IMG/VR virus record: IMGVR_UViG_3300042527_000500
Span: 1-57,977 of that record
Direction: 5' to 3' (one strand)
Origin: a virus
Length of the DNA: 57,977 bases
This document shows, piece after piece, positions 17,051-25,382 of the stretch (the stretch's first letter is position 1; every line of letters begins with the position of its first letter). The translations under genes were made by a program, and so were the position numbers. The notes under the pieces are model-generated. The model was not told the DNA's origin. It worked only from the letters and a program-made list of their open reading frames with translations, and did no database searches.

Positions 17051-17222
17051 TATGATATAATTCTTTTATCGTCCTTATTTCTGCTTCATACTTTTTAATA
17101 TTTTCATACATCTCATTACAACTCACACAAAAATCTGATGAGATATACGCTTTACAATCATGTATCTTATCTTCAAGATCCCTGATCTTTCTTCTTATTT
17201 CTTCGTTTGACGGATTCGTCAT
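17043..17222 (-). CDS. Small coiled-coil/CxxC protein
   Basis: 59 residues: helix with heptads, then CVSCNEMYENIKKYEAEIR. Overlaps TilS start by 8 bases and the upstream gene end by 50 bases. Function unknown. Confidence 0.5.
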   Translation of the reverse strand: MTNPSNEEIRRKIRDLEDKIHDCKAYISSDFCVSCNEMYENIKKYEAEIRTIKELYHND

Positions 17223-17595
17223 TGGATTTTCTCTTTTTCTTTACAGTGGTTTGTTTATTAAGTTCGGGATTAGCCCAAAAAATCATCTCATTGGTTTTAT
17301 CATCCCAAGCACATTGAACCAAATCCTTTGCTGCAAGTTTAGCCAGTCCAACATTATGTATCCAAGTCACAGTAGACTCATAAATTTTTTCGTTAGCATC
17401 TTCATTCAAAAGAGGACGATCATTATCATCAAAACCAATACATTCATTCTTAACCAAATTAATCATTTGTTTTAGACTAATATAGTCATCTAGATTATCG
17501 TTGTTTGAGTCTGAACACAGACTATAGGCAGCAGCCTGCCTCATTTCTGAGGCGTATCCTTCGATATTTGTAATAGCGTAAAGATCGTTGTCCAT
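17173..17595 (-). CDS. Unknown protein with basic tail (paralogue of 910-1338)
   Basis: 140 residues from ATG 17595, chosen because GGGAG lies 8 bases upstream. The region LVQCAWDDKTNEMIFWANPE pairs with LVETAYDSDSNDFIFWIPN of the gene at 910-1338. C-terminal about 28 residues are Lys/Arg-rich, suggesting nucleic acid contact. Function unknown. Confidence 0.65.
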   Translation of the reverse strand: MDNDLYAITNIEGYASEMRQAAAYSLCSDSNNDNLDDYISLKQMINLVKNECIGFDDNDRPLLNEDANEKIYESTVTWIHNVGLAKLAAKDLVQCAWDDKTNEMIFWANPELNKQTTVKKKRKSNDESVKRRNKKKDQGS

Positions 17596-17610
17596 TTTAT
17601 AGTCTCCCAA

Positions 17611-17880
17611 TTAGATATATTTAGATACACCTTTATCAGATTCAAAAAATAGTTTATCTTCTATTCTACGAAGAGTATAATCCATACTATATTCTCCACG
17701 AGGAAGATATCGAGTATTATCTGTTAGTGCGGTTTTAATTTGGACAATCCAATGTTGTGATGCCACAGCATATTCTTCTGGAAAATTTGCCCCAAGAATG
17801 GCCTGAATTTCGTTCAGATTATTCTCTATTTGCTCTCTATATGAATAGAGTTTAGAAAGTGACTCGCTTTTATTACTCAT
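17611..17880 (-). CDS. Unknown protein
   Basis: 89 residues. Helical start, then ASQHWIVQIKTALTD and RRIEDKL. Coupled to the upstream gene by a 4-base overlap. No function recognised. Confidence 0.65.
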   Translation of the reverse strand: MSNKSESLSKLYSYREQIENNLNEIQAILGANFPEEYAVASQHWIVQIKTALTDNTRYLPRGEYSMDYTLRRIEDKLFFESDKGVSKYI

Positions 17881-18284
17881 ACAGTATGTTCTTTCTGCTT
17901 AAGTTTAATCAGTTTGTGTTTGGTTTTCCAAACTCCTGTTTCCTTATTCTGAATATCTCCGCCCATATAGATATGAGCAAATCCGGTACTCTTATCAATA
18001 CCCCAAGCAAGAATACCATTCTCATCTATTGATTCAACAACGAATTTGCCTCTATAACCCATAGGAATAAATTCACCCCTGCTAACGAAGTATGGGCCTC
18101 CACCAACCTTGATTCTGTCTCCCTTTACAAGTTCACGCCAGTTAACATTCTGAATAATCTTTGTATTCTTAGCCTCTTTGCTCTTTGGCTTGAAAACAAA
18201 AACATAATTGCATTTGGAGCAGCAATATGCTCGCGGTCCAGTTTCGTGATTGCATTTCGGACAAGTTTTTTTACCTTTGGGCAT
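17877..18284 (-). CDS. Zinc-ribbon protein
   Basis: 135 residues. Basic start MPKGKKTCPKCNHETG, then CCSKC give a four-Cys zinc ribbon. The second half (VKGDRIKVGGGPYFV, RGKFVVESIDENGILAWGI) looks like an SH3/KOW beta barrel. First gene after promoter 18312-18339. Possible RNA or ribosome contact is only inference. Confidence 0.65.
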   Translation of the reverse strand: MPKGKKTCPKCNHETGPRAYCCSKCNYVFVFKPKSKEAKNTKIIQNVNWRELVKGDRIKVGGGPYFVSRGEFIPMGYRGKFVVESIDENGILAWGIDKSTGFAHIYMGGDIQNKETGVWKTKHKLIKLKQKEHTV

Positions 18285-18311
18285 CGTTTATCTCCTTTGA
18301 AGTATGCTCTA

Positions 18312-18339
18312 AGTATACATCAGTTATCGGCGTTGTCAA
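18312..18339 (-). promoter_or_regulatory. Promoter for gene 17877-18284 and downstream genes
   Basis: -35 TTGACA at 18339-18334, 16-bp spacer with CGCCGATAA, -10 TATACT at 18317-18312. Confidence 0.8.
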
Positions 18340-18344
18340 GTGGT

Positions 18345-18572
18345 CTACTTTAGAAAAATTCCACTAGGGCCACTCATAATTTCAAGTTTGCCAGGATTAT
18401 AATGACAAAAATAACTGCTGTGGATACGCTTCTTAGTCAGATTATCTTCTTCAATTTCAATATAGACATTAACTCGATAACGATTTTCCCAGACATTAAT
18501 AATCTTAGTCATAAGATGATGCTTAGGTTTTTCAACTTGCTTAAACAAGAGGCTTTCGATTTCTAATTCCAT
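18345..18572 (-). CDS. Unknown protein
   Basis: 75 residues, beta-rich (RYRVNVYIEIEED). Directly abuts the upstream gene. No function recognised. Confidence 0.6.
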   Translation of the reverse strand: MELEIESLLFKQVEKPKHHLMTKIINVWENRYRVNVYIEIEEDNLTKKRIHSSYFCHYNPGKLEIMSGPSGIFLK

Positions 18573-18782
18573 TTAAACAGTCTCCATGTTTGTCTTAGAA
18601 GTATCAATACTCAAAGAAATCTTATTATCTGGCATTTGAATAAAATCAGTGGGATAATATTCTAGTGTTTCAAAATCAAATACCTGTACAGGTTCTTGCC
18701 AAGGGAAACTGCCGGGATTATTAATATCGTTTGCTCTTTCATATAGGAAGTTATACAAGTCTAACCAAGTCATTTTATTCAT
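18573..18782 (-). CDS. Unknown protein
   Basis: 69 residues. MTWLDLYNFLYERAND then WQEPVQVFDFETLEYYPTDF. The pattern is common for small phage hypothetical proteins with a beta hairpin around W..PV..FD. Coupled ATGA to the upstream gene. Confidence 0.65.
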   Translation of the reverse strand: MNKMTWLDLYNFLYERANDINNPGSFPWQEPVQVFDFETLEYYPTDFIQMPDNKISLSIDTSKTNMETV

Positions 18783-18997
18783 CTGGCTCTCCTGTTTGCA
18801 CGATCAAGGATACGAATAGTTTGTTTTGCATTACTTGGAACCATAACAAGACTAGGGGCAGTTTTATGTCCCCAATCCATAAATCCTACTGCTTTTGACT
18901 CAACAGAACAACTCAAACAAGTTGCTCGTCTATTAGTTTCAATTAGAAAGTCTGCTCGTCCTTCTGGAATTTCAGTTGTACAATAAATACAGTTCAT
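18779..18997 (-). CDS. TraR/DksA-like small zinc finger protein
   Basis: 72 residues. CIYCTTEIPEGRADFL and TCLSCS give the C-x2-C...C-x2-C of TraR/DksA-type zinc fingers; the C-terminus is basic (RANRRAR). TraR-like proteins bind RNA polymerase in the secondary channel, but the acidic coiled-coil tip is missing here, so that role is uncertain. Confidence 0.55.
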   Translation of the reverse strand: MNCIYCTTEIPEGRADFLIETNRRATCLSCSVESKAVGFMDWGHKTAPSLVMVPSNAKQTIRILDRANRRAR

Positions 18998-19016
18998 GGT
19001 TTCCTCCGTACAGCGG

Positions 19017-19044
19017 ATTATACCATAATCATCGGCATTGTCAA
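19017..19044 (-). promoter_or_regulatory. Promoter for gene 18779-18997 and downstream genes
   Basis: -35 TTGACA at 19044-19039, 16-bp spacer with TGCCGATGA, -10 TATAAT at 19022-19017. Confidence 0.75.
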
Positions 19045-19476
19045 GGACTCTACTTGAATGGAATCTCCAAAACTGTCACTAAAACTGCCATCATCGTTGC
19101 TATAATAGACAGTGTTTAATCCAACAGCATTAAGAAGTTTATCACAATTTTCGCATGGCTTACTTCCTAAAACCAATCCCTTTCTGTTGATACGCATAAC
19201 AACAATTGACCAATTAGGATCAATGGTATTATACTTATCCAAAAGTTTAGAAATAAGACGAGATTCAGAATGATAATAAGGAAACTCCTTGTATTTTTCC
19301 AGATTAAAATCTTCTCCAATTCTATAAGCACCAGTATGCGTTTTAATCGGGTTATTTTGGGTGAAACAAATCATTTTCTGACCATCAAATGCGGCAGAAT
19401 AATGATAACACCTAATCAGAGGATTTGGACTCCAATTTTGGTATGCTTTGCGAATTGTTTTGTTTATTATTTTCAT
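19018..19476 (-). CDS. Cytidine/deoxycytidylate deaminase-fold protein
   Basis: 152 residues. YHSESRLI (about 67-74) has the zinc His and catalytic Glu (HSE for the usual HAE), and GSKPCENCDKLL (about 104-115) the PCxxC zinc ligands. The order and spacing fit the cytidine deaminase fold. It may act on a free nucleotide (pool synthesis together with ThyX) or on nucleic acid. The stop lies in the next promoter. Confidence 0.75.
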   Translation of the reverse strand: MKIINKTIRKAYQNWSPNPLIRCYHYSAAFDGQKMICFTQNNPIKTHTGAYRIGEDFNLEKYKEFPYYHSESRLISKLLDKYNTIDPNWSIVVMRINRKGLVLGSKPCENCDKLLNAVGLNTVYYSNDDGSFSDSFGDSIQVESLTMPMIMV

Positions 19477-19597
19477 TGTTTATCCAAACATCATTTTCCA
19501 TCTCAATATCGTACTTATAATCTGATGGTAGCGGTGTTAAATTTACTCTTTTATTTTCAGGATTATCTGTTAGTTTTATTCTTTTTGGTTCTTTCAT
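19412..19597 (-). CDS. Small polar protein
   Basis: 61 residues, Lys/Asn/Ser-rich, low complexity. GAGG is 8 bases before the start. Overlaps the deaminase start by 65 bases in another frame, so either this gene or the deaminase start may need adjusting. Function unknown. Confidence 0.45.
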   Translation of the reverse strand: MKEPKRIKLTDNPENKRVNLTPLPSDYKYDIEMENDVWINNENNKQNNSQSIPKLESKSSD

Positions 19598-19607
19598 GAT
19601 TATATCC

Positions 19608-19757
19608 TCATTTTGATGCTAACATATATAATCCAACATTAGCAAAAGCATATCCAATGTATGTTATTAACATACCAATATTACGATGAACCATATACTG
19701 TTCTAATGCAACATATAAATAACAGCAGCCAGTAAAAGCAATTAACCAAGCACTCAT
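19608..19757 (-). CDS. Small two-span membrane protein
   Basis: 49 residues. WLIAFTGCCYLYVALEQYM and MLITYIGYAFANVGLYML are two membrane segments. The pattern is familiar from small phage proteins with GYAxxNVGLY. Function unknown. Confidence 0.6.
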   Translation of the reverse strand: MSAWLIAFTGCCYLYVALEQYMVHRNIGMLITYIGYAFANVGLYMLASK

Positions 19758-19759
19758 AA

Positions 19760-20206
19760 TTAATGATCCTTATTTTTATGATGATCTAAGACTTCTTCAC
19801 ATAGTAGAATAAATTCATGATAAAGCAAGTTTCCTTTTGCTTGATTAGCATCTTTACAAGCAATATTGCAATTATCTAATGTATTAGAGCCACCTTTATC
19901 TTTAGGAATAATATGGTCTAAATGATATGATTTTCCATCAAGTAAGTCTATTTTTCGACCAGTTAAATAGCATACTGGGTTATCCCCTATTTTTTCTAAC
20001 AAATCTTTTACTTTAAATGTCACTGGTGGATACTTCCATTGTTTTTTATCTCGATGAAATCTTTTAATTTTATTGTTAAGTATTGTATTAATATCTTTTT
20101 CTTTAGATGGAACTGGTATATATTTTGGTTTATTTTTATAATTATCTCTATTACCTCTAAAATTTTCTATCTTTTTAGAGAAAATATGATTTATACTTTT
20201 TGACAT
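19760..20206 (-). CDS. HNH endonuclease
   Basis: 148 residues. CYLTGRKIDL, SYHLDHIIPKDKGGSNTLDN and CKDANQAKGN form a complete HNH (McrA-like) site: DH with downstream N and K. The basic N-terminus may bind DNA. Probably a free-standing homing endonuclease. Overlaps the UvsE stop by 16 bases. Confidence 0.85.
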   Translation of the reverse strand: MSKSINHIFSKKIENFRGNRDNYKNKPKYIPVPSKEKDINTILNNKIKRFHRDKKQWKYPPVTFKVKDLLEKIGDNPVCYLTGRKIDLLDGKSYHLDHIIPKDKGGSNTLDNCNIACKDANQAKGNLLYHEFILLCEEVLDHHKNKDH

Positions 20207-21102
20207 AATACAATAGATTCAAATTTTTCAATAGCGTAATCTTTGCCTTTGAGTTCCATATCAATATCAAATTCTAGTCCATAGTTATCGAATGGATTTT
20301 CAGCATAGTCGGCATGAGCCCTTGGATTATTACCTTCTCTACTTTCGCTATAATGAAATAGAGGACGAGTTTGCCAAGTATCATAACACATATTGATAGC
20401 CTCAACTTCTGTCAAATTATTAGGATGACACTTATGATGAAGATAGTCGAAACAAATCGGGATACGAGTAATAGGATGAAAAATGTCCACCAACTCGCGT
20501 ACACTCCAGCAATTAAGTTTGTCGTCATTCTCAATAGTGAGTCGTGCCTGACAATTTTCGTCTAGACGCTTAAAATTTTCATAAAAACGGTGACTAATTT
20601 CTTCTCTAGTGCCATTGTTATTATGAACGTGCAAATTCATTGGACTGTTAGTATTTGCTGGCAAGCCGATTCTGTCGAAGAAACTGCTGTAGAAGTTGAG
20701 TTCGGTAATTGTTTTTTCCACAACTTTATTGGTGAGACTTGAGAGTGAATTAAACTCGCTAGGGTGACAAGAAACGCGAACATTACTAGCGGTAATAGTT
20801 TGTGCAATATTATCAAACTCATCTTGAATGTCATCATGGTTTGGTAAATCCTCTAGACTAACATTGGCCTCATCATAAGTAATCAGTGGAAAAATATCAC
20901 TACTAACACGATAAACATAATCGTTCTGTCCACAAAACTCAATAGTTTTACGAGTTGTCACAAGATTATTGAGAATTCTGTCACCAAGAGTTGATAGTGC
21001 TTCCTCTCGCGGCAAAGAATTAAATCTTTTAAAGGTCATGGTTTTATGACCAATTCCTTGTTCTTTAAGTTTCAATGAAATACAACACAAACCGTATCGC
21101 AT
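20191..21102 (-). CDS. UV damage endonuclease (UvsE/UVDE family)
   Basis: 303 residues from ATG 21102 (GGAGG 7 bases upstream; promoter just before). RYGLCCISLKLK is the N-terminal beta strand typical of the family; LTIENDDK, ICFDYLHHKCHPN and HYSESREGNNPRAHADY carry the TIM-barrel metal ligands (Glu, Asp, His, His-x-Asp). The enzyme nicks 5-prime of UV photoproducts. Confidence 0.9.
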   Translation of the reverse strand: MRYGLCCISLKLKEQGIGHKTMTFKRFNSLPREEALSTLGDRILNNLVTTRKTIEFCGQNDYVYRVSSDIFPLITYDEANVSLEDLPNHDDIQDEFDNIAQTITASNVRVSCHPSEFNSLSSLTNKVVEKTITELNFYSSFFDRIGLPANTNSPMNLHVHNNNGTREEISHRFYENFKRLDENCQARLTIENDDKLNCWSVRELVDIFHPITRIPICFDYLHHKCHPNNLTEVEAINMCYDTWQTRPLFHYSESREGNNPRAHADYAENPFDNYGLEFDIDMELKGKDYAIEKFESIVLCQKV

Positions 21103-21119
21103 ATTAGCCTCCAAATGGG

Positions 21120-21147
21120 AGTATACCATACTATCGTCTTTTGTCAA
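21120..21147 (-). promoter_or_regulatory. Promoter for the UV endonuclease gene
   Basis: -35 TTGACA at 21147-21142, 16-bp spacer with GACGATA, -10 TATACT at 21125-21120. It overlaps the end of the upstream gene. Confidence 0.8.
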
Positions 21148-21862
21148 GCGAAACTATACCCTTTTCTCTGTCAGATTTGGAATCTTTAACAGGGTGGTGG
21201 ATAAGGTGGTCGCTTATATCTGATTCTACCATAATAGGATTATATCTAAAGTTTCCTATATATTTATTTAGAATACTACTTTCAATATAATTAATATAAG
21301 ATAAATTATGTTCTAAACATAGTGAAGCAAACAGTACTTCATGAAAATTAAACAGATTGTGTTGCTCTCTATAAGACAATATCTTCTTTATTAGAGTTTT
21401 AGATAATCTACATAAAGGATTAAAAGATTGATGAGGATTATTAAATTGATTAATATAGTCTTCTTTCCAGTGCTGCCATTTTGGATGATTAGATTTTGGT
21501 CGAATTTTTTTAGTTATTAAATCAACCGTAAATATAGACTGTGCATCAGTAATGAATGAAATCAATGTTTCATAATTTTTGCTATAAACATCGTCCTCTA
21601 TAAAATAGAAATAATCATATTGTTCTAGTAAATTATATTGTACAATAGTATAGAAAGATTTATCCCAAGCACTAGGCTTTTTTATGTATGGTGATCTAGT
21701 TAAATTATAAAAACCATCAGATAAGAGTTGTGAATCATCTTCGATAGAACATAAATCGCAAATTATACGATATTCTATATTTTTTTGAGATAAGGCTTTT
21801 GCGTATTCATTACTTTTATGAGAAAAATCTTTACATAAAATAAATACAATAAAATTATTCAT
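21131..21862 (-). CDS. Glycosyltransferase-like protein
   Basis: 243 residues. SAWDKSFYTIVQYNLLEQYD followed by FYFIEDDVYS (about 83-92) is a GT-A-type donor-binding region with an EDD metal motif. C-terminal half is Tyr/Asn-rich. Third sugar-transferase-like gene in the window. Substrate unknown. Confidence 0.6.
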   Translation of the reverse strand: MNNFIVFILCKDFSHKSNEYAKALSQKNIEYRIICDLCSIEDDSQLLSDGFYNLTRSPYIKKPSAWDKSFYTIVQYNLLEQYDYFYFIEDDVYSKNYETLISFITDAQSIFTVDLITKKIRPKSNHPKWQHWKEDYINQFNNPHQSFNPLCRLSKTLIKKILSYREQHNLFNFHEVLFASLCLEHNLSYINYIESSILNKYIGNFRYNPIMVESDISDHLIHHPVKDSKSDREKGIVSLDKRR

Positions 21863-22037
21863 TAATTATTTCTACAGAATATATTTTGAGTATTTTATAA
21901 TCTAAAATAAAACATTTATTAAAAGAATCAATAGCATCGTCTTTCGATGATGCAGAAACAACGTGGTTCATCAGAAGTGTTTGTTTATAAATATCATACT
22001 TATTATAAACTTGAGCAGTAACATTATACTGTTTCAT
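21855..22037 (-). CDS. Unknown protein
   Basis: 60 residues, a beta-alpha-beta pattern ([30 protein letters not shown]). Overlaps both neighbours by a few bases. Function unknown. Confidence 0.6.
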   Translation of the reverse strand: MKQYNVTAQVYNKYDIYKQTLLMNHVVSASSKDDAIDSFNKCFILDYKILKIYSVEIINE

Positions 22038-22671
22038 TTCTCCAACCTAAAGCCTCTCCAATAGTAGGAAATTGTTCGATAAAAATTTGTTTACATTCGT
22101 TAGCAATAGTCATATGCTCTTTTTGAGTACCATGACCAGAACGTAGTTCAATATAATGTATCCATGAACGTGCCGTCCCGCTCATATAAAGTCTTGTAGG
22201 AGTTGCTAGTGGTAATATAAATCTGGCACATTCTTTAGCAATACCATCTTTAATCATATCGTCATATAGTGCTTTAGCCTTACCAAAATGCTCACGAATT
22301 TTTGTATGCCATTTTGCTCGTATTTCATCACCAATATCGTCAATACTATTTTGTCTGTTTTTGTTATCTTGACGGCGAAGTTCAAACAATGGAATTTCTT
22401 CTGCTAAAAGAGTTGTATCAGCATAACGCTGACTGAATTCTTGAAATGTGAAACTTCTGTGACGAAGAATCTGAGCAGCAAGTCCTCTTGTTGTATTAAT
22501 CTCTACAGTCATAAACCCATGCTCAAAAATACTCCAATGCTGATGATCTATACAATATTTAAGTAATTTAGCATAGTTTTCGTTATTTTGATTAGATGGA
22601 TTACTTACTCTGGCACAATAAGCCATTAACTTTTCGGCGTCCGGGGTAACACTAACTAATTTTACGTTCAT
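22024..22671 (-). CDS. thyX: ThyX, FAD-dependent thymidylate synthase
   Basis: 215 residues. The ThyX signature [14 protein letters not shown] begins at residue 70 (RHRxxSxxxxSxRY), and [18 protein letters not shown] near the C-terminus binds FAD/dUMP. It makes dTMP from dUMP using methylene-tetrahydrofolate and NADPH. Supports an independent nucleotide supply with the nearby deaminase-like protein. Confidence 0.95.
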   Translation of the reverse strand: MNVKLVSVTPDAEKLMAYCARVSNPSNQNNENYAKLLKYCIDHQHWSIFEHGFMTVEINTTRGLAAQILRHRSFTFQEFSQRYADTTLLAEEIPLFELRRQDNKNRQNSIDDIGDEIRAKWHTKIREHFGKAKALYDDMIKDGIAKECARFILPLATPTRLYMSGTARSWIHYIELRSGHGTQKEHMTIANECKQIFIEQFPTIGEALGWRNETV

Positions 22672-22907
22672 ATTTGATCCTCTGTGTATAATATCTCAAA
22701 CTCTTCTAGTGGACAAAGTTCTTCATCCCAAAAACCATTTCGTAATCCTCGACCAAGTATGTGTCCTGCTTTAGCCCAAACATTATCATAATCTTCTTTT
22801 GATATCCTCTTTGAAGTTCTTCCCCAATCGCATATTGTAGCGTCAAAAACCTCAGTACCAACATCAAACCATTCGTTTTCTTTTGATATAAATTTAACGT
22901 ATTTCAT
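22668..22907 (-). CDS. Unknown protein
   Basis: 79 residues. [13 protein letters not shown], then [19 protein letters not shown]. Stop and ThyX start overlap (ATGA). No function recognised. Confidence 0.6.
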   Translation of the reverse strand: MKYVKFISKENEWFDVGTEVFDATICDWGRTSKRISKEDYDNVWAKAGHILGRGLRNGFWDEELCPLEEFEILYTEDQI

Positions 22908-23079
22908 TTTTATTAGTATTTAATGTTTTGGTTATTTTATCCCATACCGGCTTAAAAAAATAAACAGCAATTACGCTGGATATGCCACTAATTATTCCAT
23001 TAAAAACAGGAGTTGTAACAACAACTGGTACTAAGCATTGGTTTTCAACCTCATTATTCTGCTGTTGAGAATTTTGCAT
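22894..23079 (-). CDS. Small membrane protein
   Basis: 61 residues; polar Gln/Asn-rich start, one hydrophobic segment (about 26-43), Lys-rich end. Overlaps both neighbours. Function unknown. Confidence 0.5.
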   Translation of the reverse strand: MQNSQQQNNEVENQCLVPVVVTTPVFNGIISGISSVIAVYFFKPVWDKITKTLNTNKNEIR

Positions 23080-23308
23080 CTTCTTTATTTTCTCTGAAGT
23101 TTTTTTGATGTTCTATCCATTTATTATTAGAAATATTATTATATATTGCTGTAGCTACTTTACTTACGCTTAACTCCACTCCACTCACATTAGGATCATC
23201 ATTTTTCATCCAATAATAACTAGCACCATTGATACTATCATCCTTCTCTTTCAGAATAGAGTAACCCCAAGTTTTTGCCCAACTTTTAACTTCTGTAATT
23301 TTAAACAT
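23054..23308 (-). CDS. Unknown protein
   Basis: 84 residues from ATG 23308. ITEVKSWAKTWGYSILKEKD, then YYWMKNDDPNVSGVELSVSK. This is like small phage proteins with an alpha/beta core. Overlaps the next gene by 26 bases. Confidence 0.55.
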   Translation of the reverse strand: MFKITEVKSWAKTWGYSILKEKDDSINGASYYWMKNDDPNVSGVELSVSKVATAIYNNISNNKWIEHQKNFRENKEDAKFSTAE

Positions 23309-23310
23309 AA

Positions 23311-23610
23311 TCAGCATCCCATATTATCTGTTCTTTTTGGTTTATTAAGATGATCAGTGAATATTGATTCATCTTTGTCATATCTTTTCCAGGCTACTTT
23401 ATGTTTCATAGCCACAATGGTTTTTGTTTGTTCTGCAATATATTTGCGTTGATAATCAATAAGATTCCATAACTCTTTAATATAATCTAAACACTCATCG
23501 TTTTTATATTTACTTAGTATTGTATTGACAGTTGAACTACTCATAGGCTCATACTTTAGAGTCATATCAAACTCTTGACCCCAATCATCTGGATTATACA
23601 TTGGACTCAT
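23311..23610 (-). CDS. Unknown protein
   Basis: 99 residues, helical, with a coiled-coil-like IKELWNLIDYQRKYIAEQTK. Coupled ATGA to the upstream gene. Function unknown. Confidence 0.6.
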   Translation of the reverse strand: MSPMYNPDDWGQEFDMTLKYEPMSSSTVNTILSKYKNDECLDYIKELWNLIDYQRKYIAEQTKTIVAMKHKVAWKRYDKDESIFTDHLNKPKRTDNMGC

Positions 23611-23798
23611 TTTTGAAGATACTCCGCAGCAGTGACTTTTTTCTTATAACTAAATCCAGCAGCAAAACCTGCCATATATAACTTTTTCATAACTCCAACG
23701 TGTTGTTTATTATTTTGGATAAAGTCTAAATTTTGAGCCACCCATTCGTGATAACTCTTTTCTTCATCACACAATTCAGTATCTTCTGGATCATACAT
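23607..23798 (-). CDS. Unknown protein
   Basis: 63 residues. KLYMAGFAAGFSYKKKVTAA resembles short phage proteins of the AFxAGF type. Start abuts the upstream stop. Function unknown. Confidence 0.6.
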   Translation of the reverse strand: MYDPEDTELCDEEKSYHEWVAQNLDFIQNNKQHVGVMKKLYMAGFAAGFSYKKKVTAAEYLQK

Positions 23799-24418
23799 TA
23801 TTTTTTGACCTTTTCCACATTATATTTGTTAAAGATATTATTTACTCCAGCAATAATTGACGGGCAAGTATTATTAATTAACTGATTGTCATCATTGTCT
23901 GTGATATAAGCCTGAATTTCGTCATATAAAACTTCTTCACAGTATCCTTTGTCTAAAATATATTTAGTGGTTTGTTTAATCTTATTCTTATTTTTATTTA
24001 GAAATTTATTTATTTCATTACGATATTTATCGTTAGAAGCATACAAAGCATGGGACAATTCATGTCTTAATGTGCTACTATTTTGTGCTCCTATAATATA
24101 GAAATTATCACTACGATATTTAAATAAATCTAATAATCTTTGTTCTTCTATTGTTAGTGGATCAAATAAACCTTCTTTAAAAGGAATCAAAGCATTACTT
24201 GGAAGATTAAATCCTACCCAGGTTGTATGATAGTTATTTGCACCATAAGTTTCAGAATACCATCGTTTCAATTGTCCTAGTGTAAAGATTTTTCCTTTAA
24301 ATTCTGGGTTAGCACTTTCATAATATTCTTGAAAACGCATAAAAGTTAAGCCCAATTCTTCCTGAGAATCTGCCCAAACCCAAACACTATTATAGGGTTT
24401 TTTTATGCAATTAATCAT
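23798..24418 (-). CDS. HELSH zinc metallopeptidase-like protein
   Basis: 206 residues. TLRHELSHALYASND (about 114-128) is an HExxH zinc site and VLYDEIQAYITD (about 163-174) provides a glutamate as likely third ligand, as in gluzincins. No signal peptide, so it would act in the host cytoplasm. Substrate unknown. Confidence 0.6.
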   Translation of the reverse strand: MINCIKKPYNSVWVWADSQEELGLTFMRFQEYYESANPEFKGKIFTLGQLKRWYSETYGANNYHTTWVGFNLPSNALIPFKEGLFDPLTIEEQRLLDLFKYRSDNFYIIGAQNSSTLRHELSHALYASNDKYRNEINKFLNKNKNKIKQTTKYILDKGYCEEVLYDEIQAYITDNDDNQLINNTCPSIIAGVNNIFNKYNVEKVKK

Positions 24419-24620
24419 TATTTATCCCACATAAGGAATCGTGACCCTTGTTCATATAAGCATCATAGGCATTTTCAAGATGTTCAGCAAGAGACAATTT
24501 CCAAAGCGGAGAAGTATTATTAGAGTTTATAGAATCATCCACAATCTCTATCAAACATTGTAGAGTTTGTCCAAATCCTATTTTATCTATTTGTTTTTTT
24601 ATTTTGTCATTATTTTTCAT
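24411..24620 (-). CDS. Unknown protein
   Basis: 69 residues, helical: TLQCLIEIVDDSI then WKLSLAEHLENAYDAY. Coupled to neighbours by short overlaps. Function unknown. Confidence 0.6.
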   Translation of the reverse strand: MKNNDKIKKQIDKIGFGQTLQCLIEIVDDSINSNNTSPLWKLSLAEHLENAYDAYMNKGHDSLCGINND

Positions 24621-24892
24621 GGTAAAATTTTATCTGAATCGTTGAGCGGCGGGTCTTGTTTAATCTGGCCCGAACTGTAGTCCATGTACTTAAAGTTTGC
24701 CCTACACAAGTCAACAGCATCGTATACTGCTTGATTTAGCGGAGTATGACCCTTGATCGCACGTTCTAAATTGGTTCGTATAGTAGCCACAACTTTAATT
24801 AGTTGGGAATTTTTTTCTTCCATACGCTTAATAATATTATCTTTTTCAATCAAAGAACTTTGAATGGTATTAATAGCGTCAACAGTGTTCAT
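24617..24892 (-). CDS. Small coiled-coil protein
   Basis: 91 residues from ATG 24892 (GGAG eight bases upstream). N-terminal coiled coil (IQSSLIEKDNIIKRMEEKN), C-terminal about 35 residues polar. First gene after promoter 24917-24945. Confidence 0.6.
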   Translation of the reverse strand: MNTVDAINTIQSSLIEKDNIIKRMEEKNSQLIKVVATIRTNLERAIKGHTPLNQAVYDAVDLCRANFKYMDYSSGQIKQDPPLNDSDKILP

Positions 24893-24916
24893 ATATTGTC
24901 TCCAATGGTTCTCTAT

Positions 24917-24945
24917 AGTATACCATATCGACAATCCGCTGTCAA
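24917..24945 (-). promoter_or_regulatory. Promoter for gene 24617-24892
   Basis: -35 TTGACA at 24945-24940, 17-bp spacer with GTCGATA, -10 TATACT at 24922-24917. Confidence 0.8.
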
Positions 24946-24995
24946 GACTTTAGGGGGCTACGGATTAATATTCCGCAACCCCCTTAGTCAAAGTC
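24946..24995 (-). terminator. Long GC-rich hairpin directly upstream of promoter 24917-24945
   Basis: GACTTT...AAAGTC outside and an 11-bp GC-rich inner stem GGGGGTTGCGG with CCGTAGCCCCC around an AATATTAAT loop. It lies 26 bases after the stop of gene 25022-25366. The U run is missing on the transcribed strand. Likely a terminator or 3-prime end processing hairpin; the same place and the same AAAGTC ends are seen in repeat family A. Confidence 0.6.
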
Positions 24996-25021
24996 AATCT
25001 TGATAGATTAGATAATACAAA

Positions 25022-25366
25022 TTACCTAGAATATCGACGGCAACAATACCAGCGACCATCTCTACCCTGTGCATATCCAACATCAACAGTTGTCATACCA
25101 CTATTAGCAAAACAACAATTATTATATGCTTGTTGCTGAGAAAATCCACTACCACATCCTTCATAACCAGAATTTCCACCAAAATGACCCACGGTTCCTC
25201 TTGATGCCATAATTTCGGCAACACCTTGTGCTGTTGAGTTATTTCCAGATGAGTTATTTGTGTAAGAATAAACCTTATTACCATTATTAGAATAGTATCT
25301 TGGTCGTGCCTCACAAACTCCAGCGATCAATCCTGTAAACATTAGTCCTAAAATAAACTTTTTCAT
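25022..25366 (-). CDS. Secreted Cys-rich protein
   Basis: 114 residues. Signal peptide MKKFILGLMFTGLIAGVCEA; AGGAGG directly before the start. Mature part has AQGVAEIMASRGTVGHFGG, GYEGCGSGFSQQQAYNNCCF and GYAQGRDGRWYCCRR. The HFGG..GYEG..S...A..NCC...Q.DG.W..CR layout is one I recall from many small planctomycete proteins, suggesting capture from the host. Function unknown. Confidence 0.7.
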   Translation of the reverse strand: MKKFILGLMFTGLIAGVCEARPRYYSNNGNKVYSYTNNSSGNNSTAQGVAEIMASRGTVGHFGGNSGYEGCGSGFSQQQAYNNCCFANSGMTTVDVGYAQGRDGRWYCCRRYSR

Positions 25367-25382
25367 ATTTTCCTCCTTGAAA

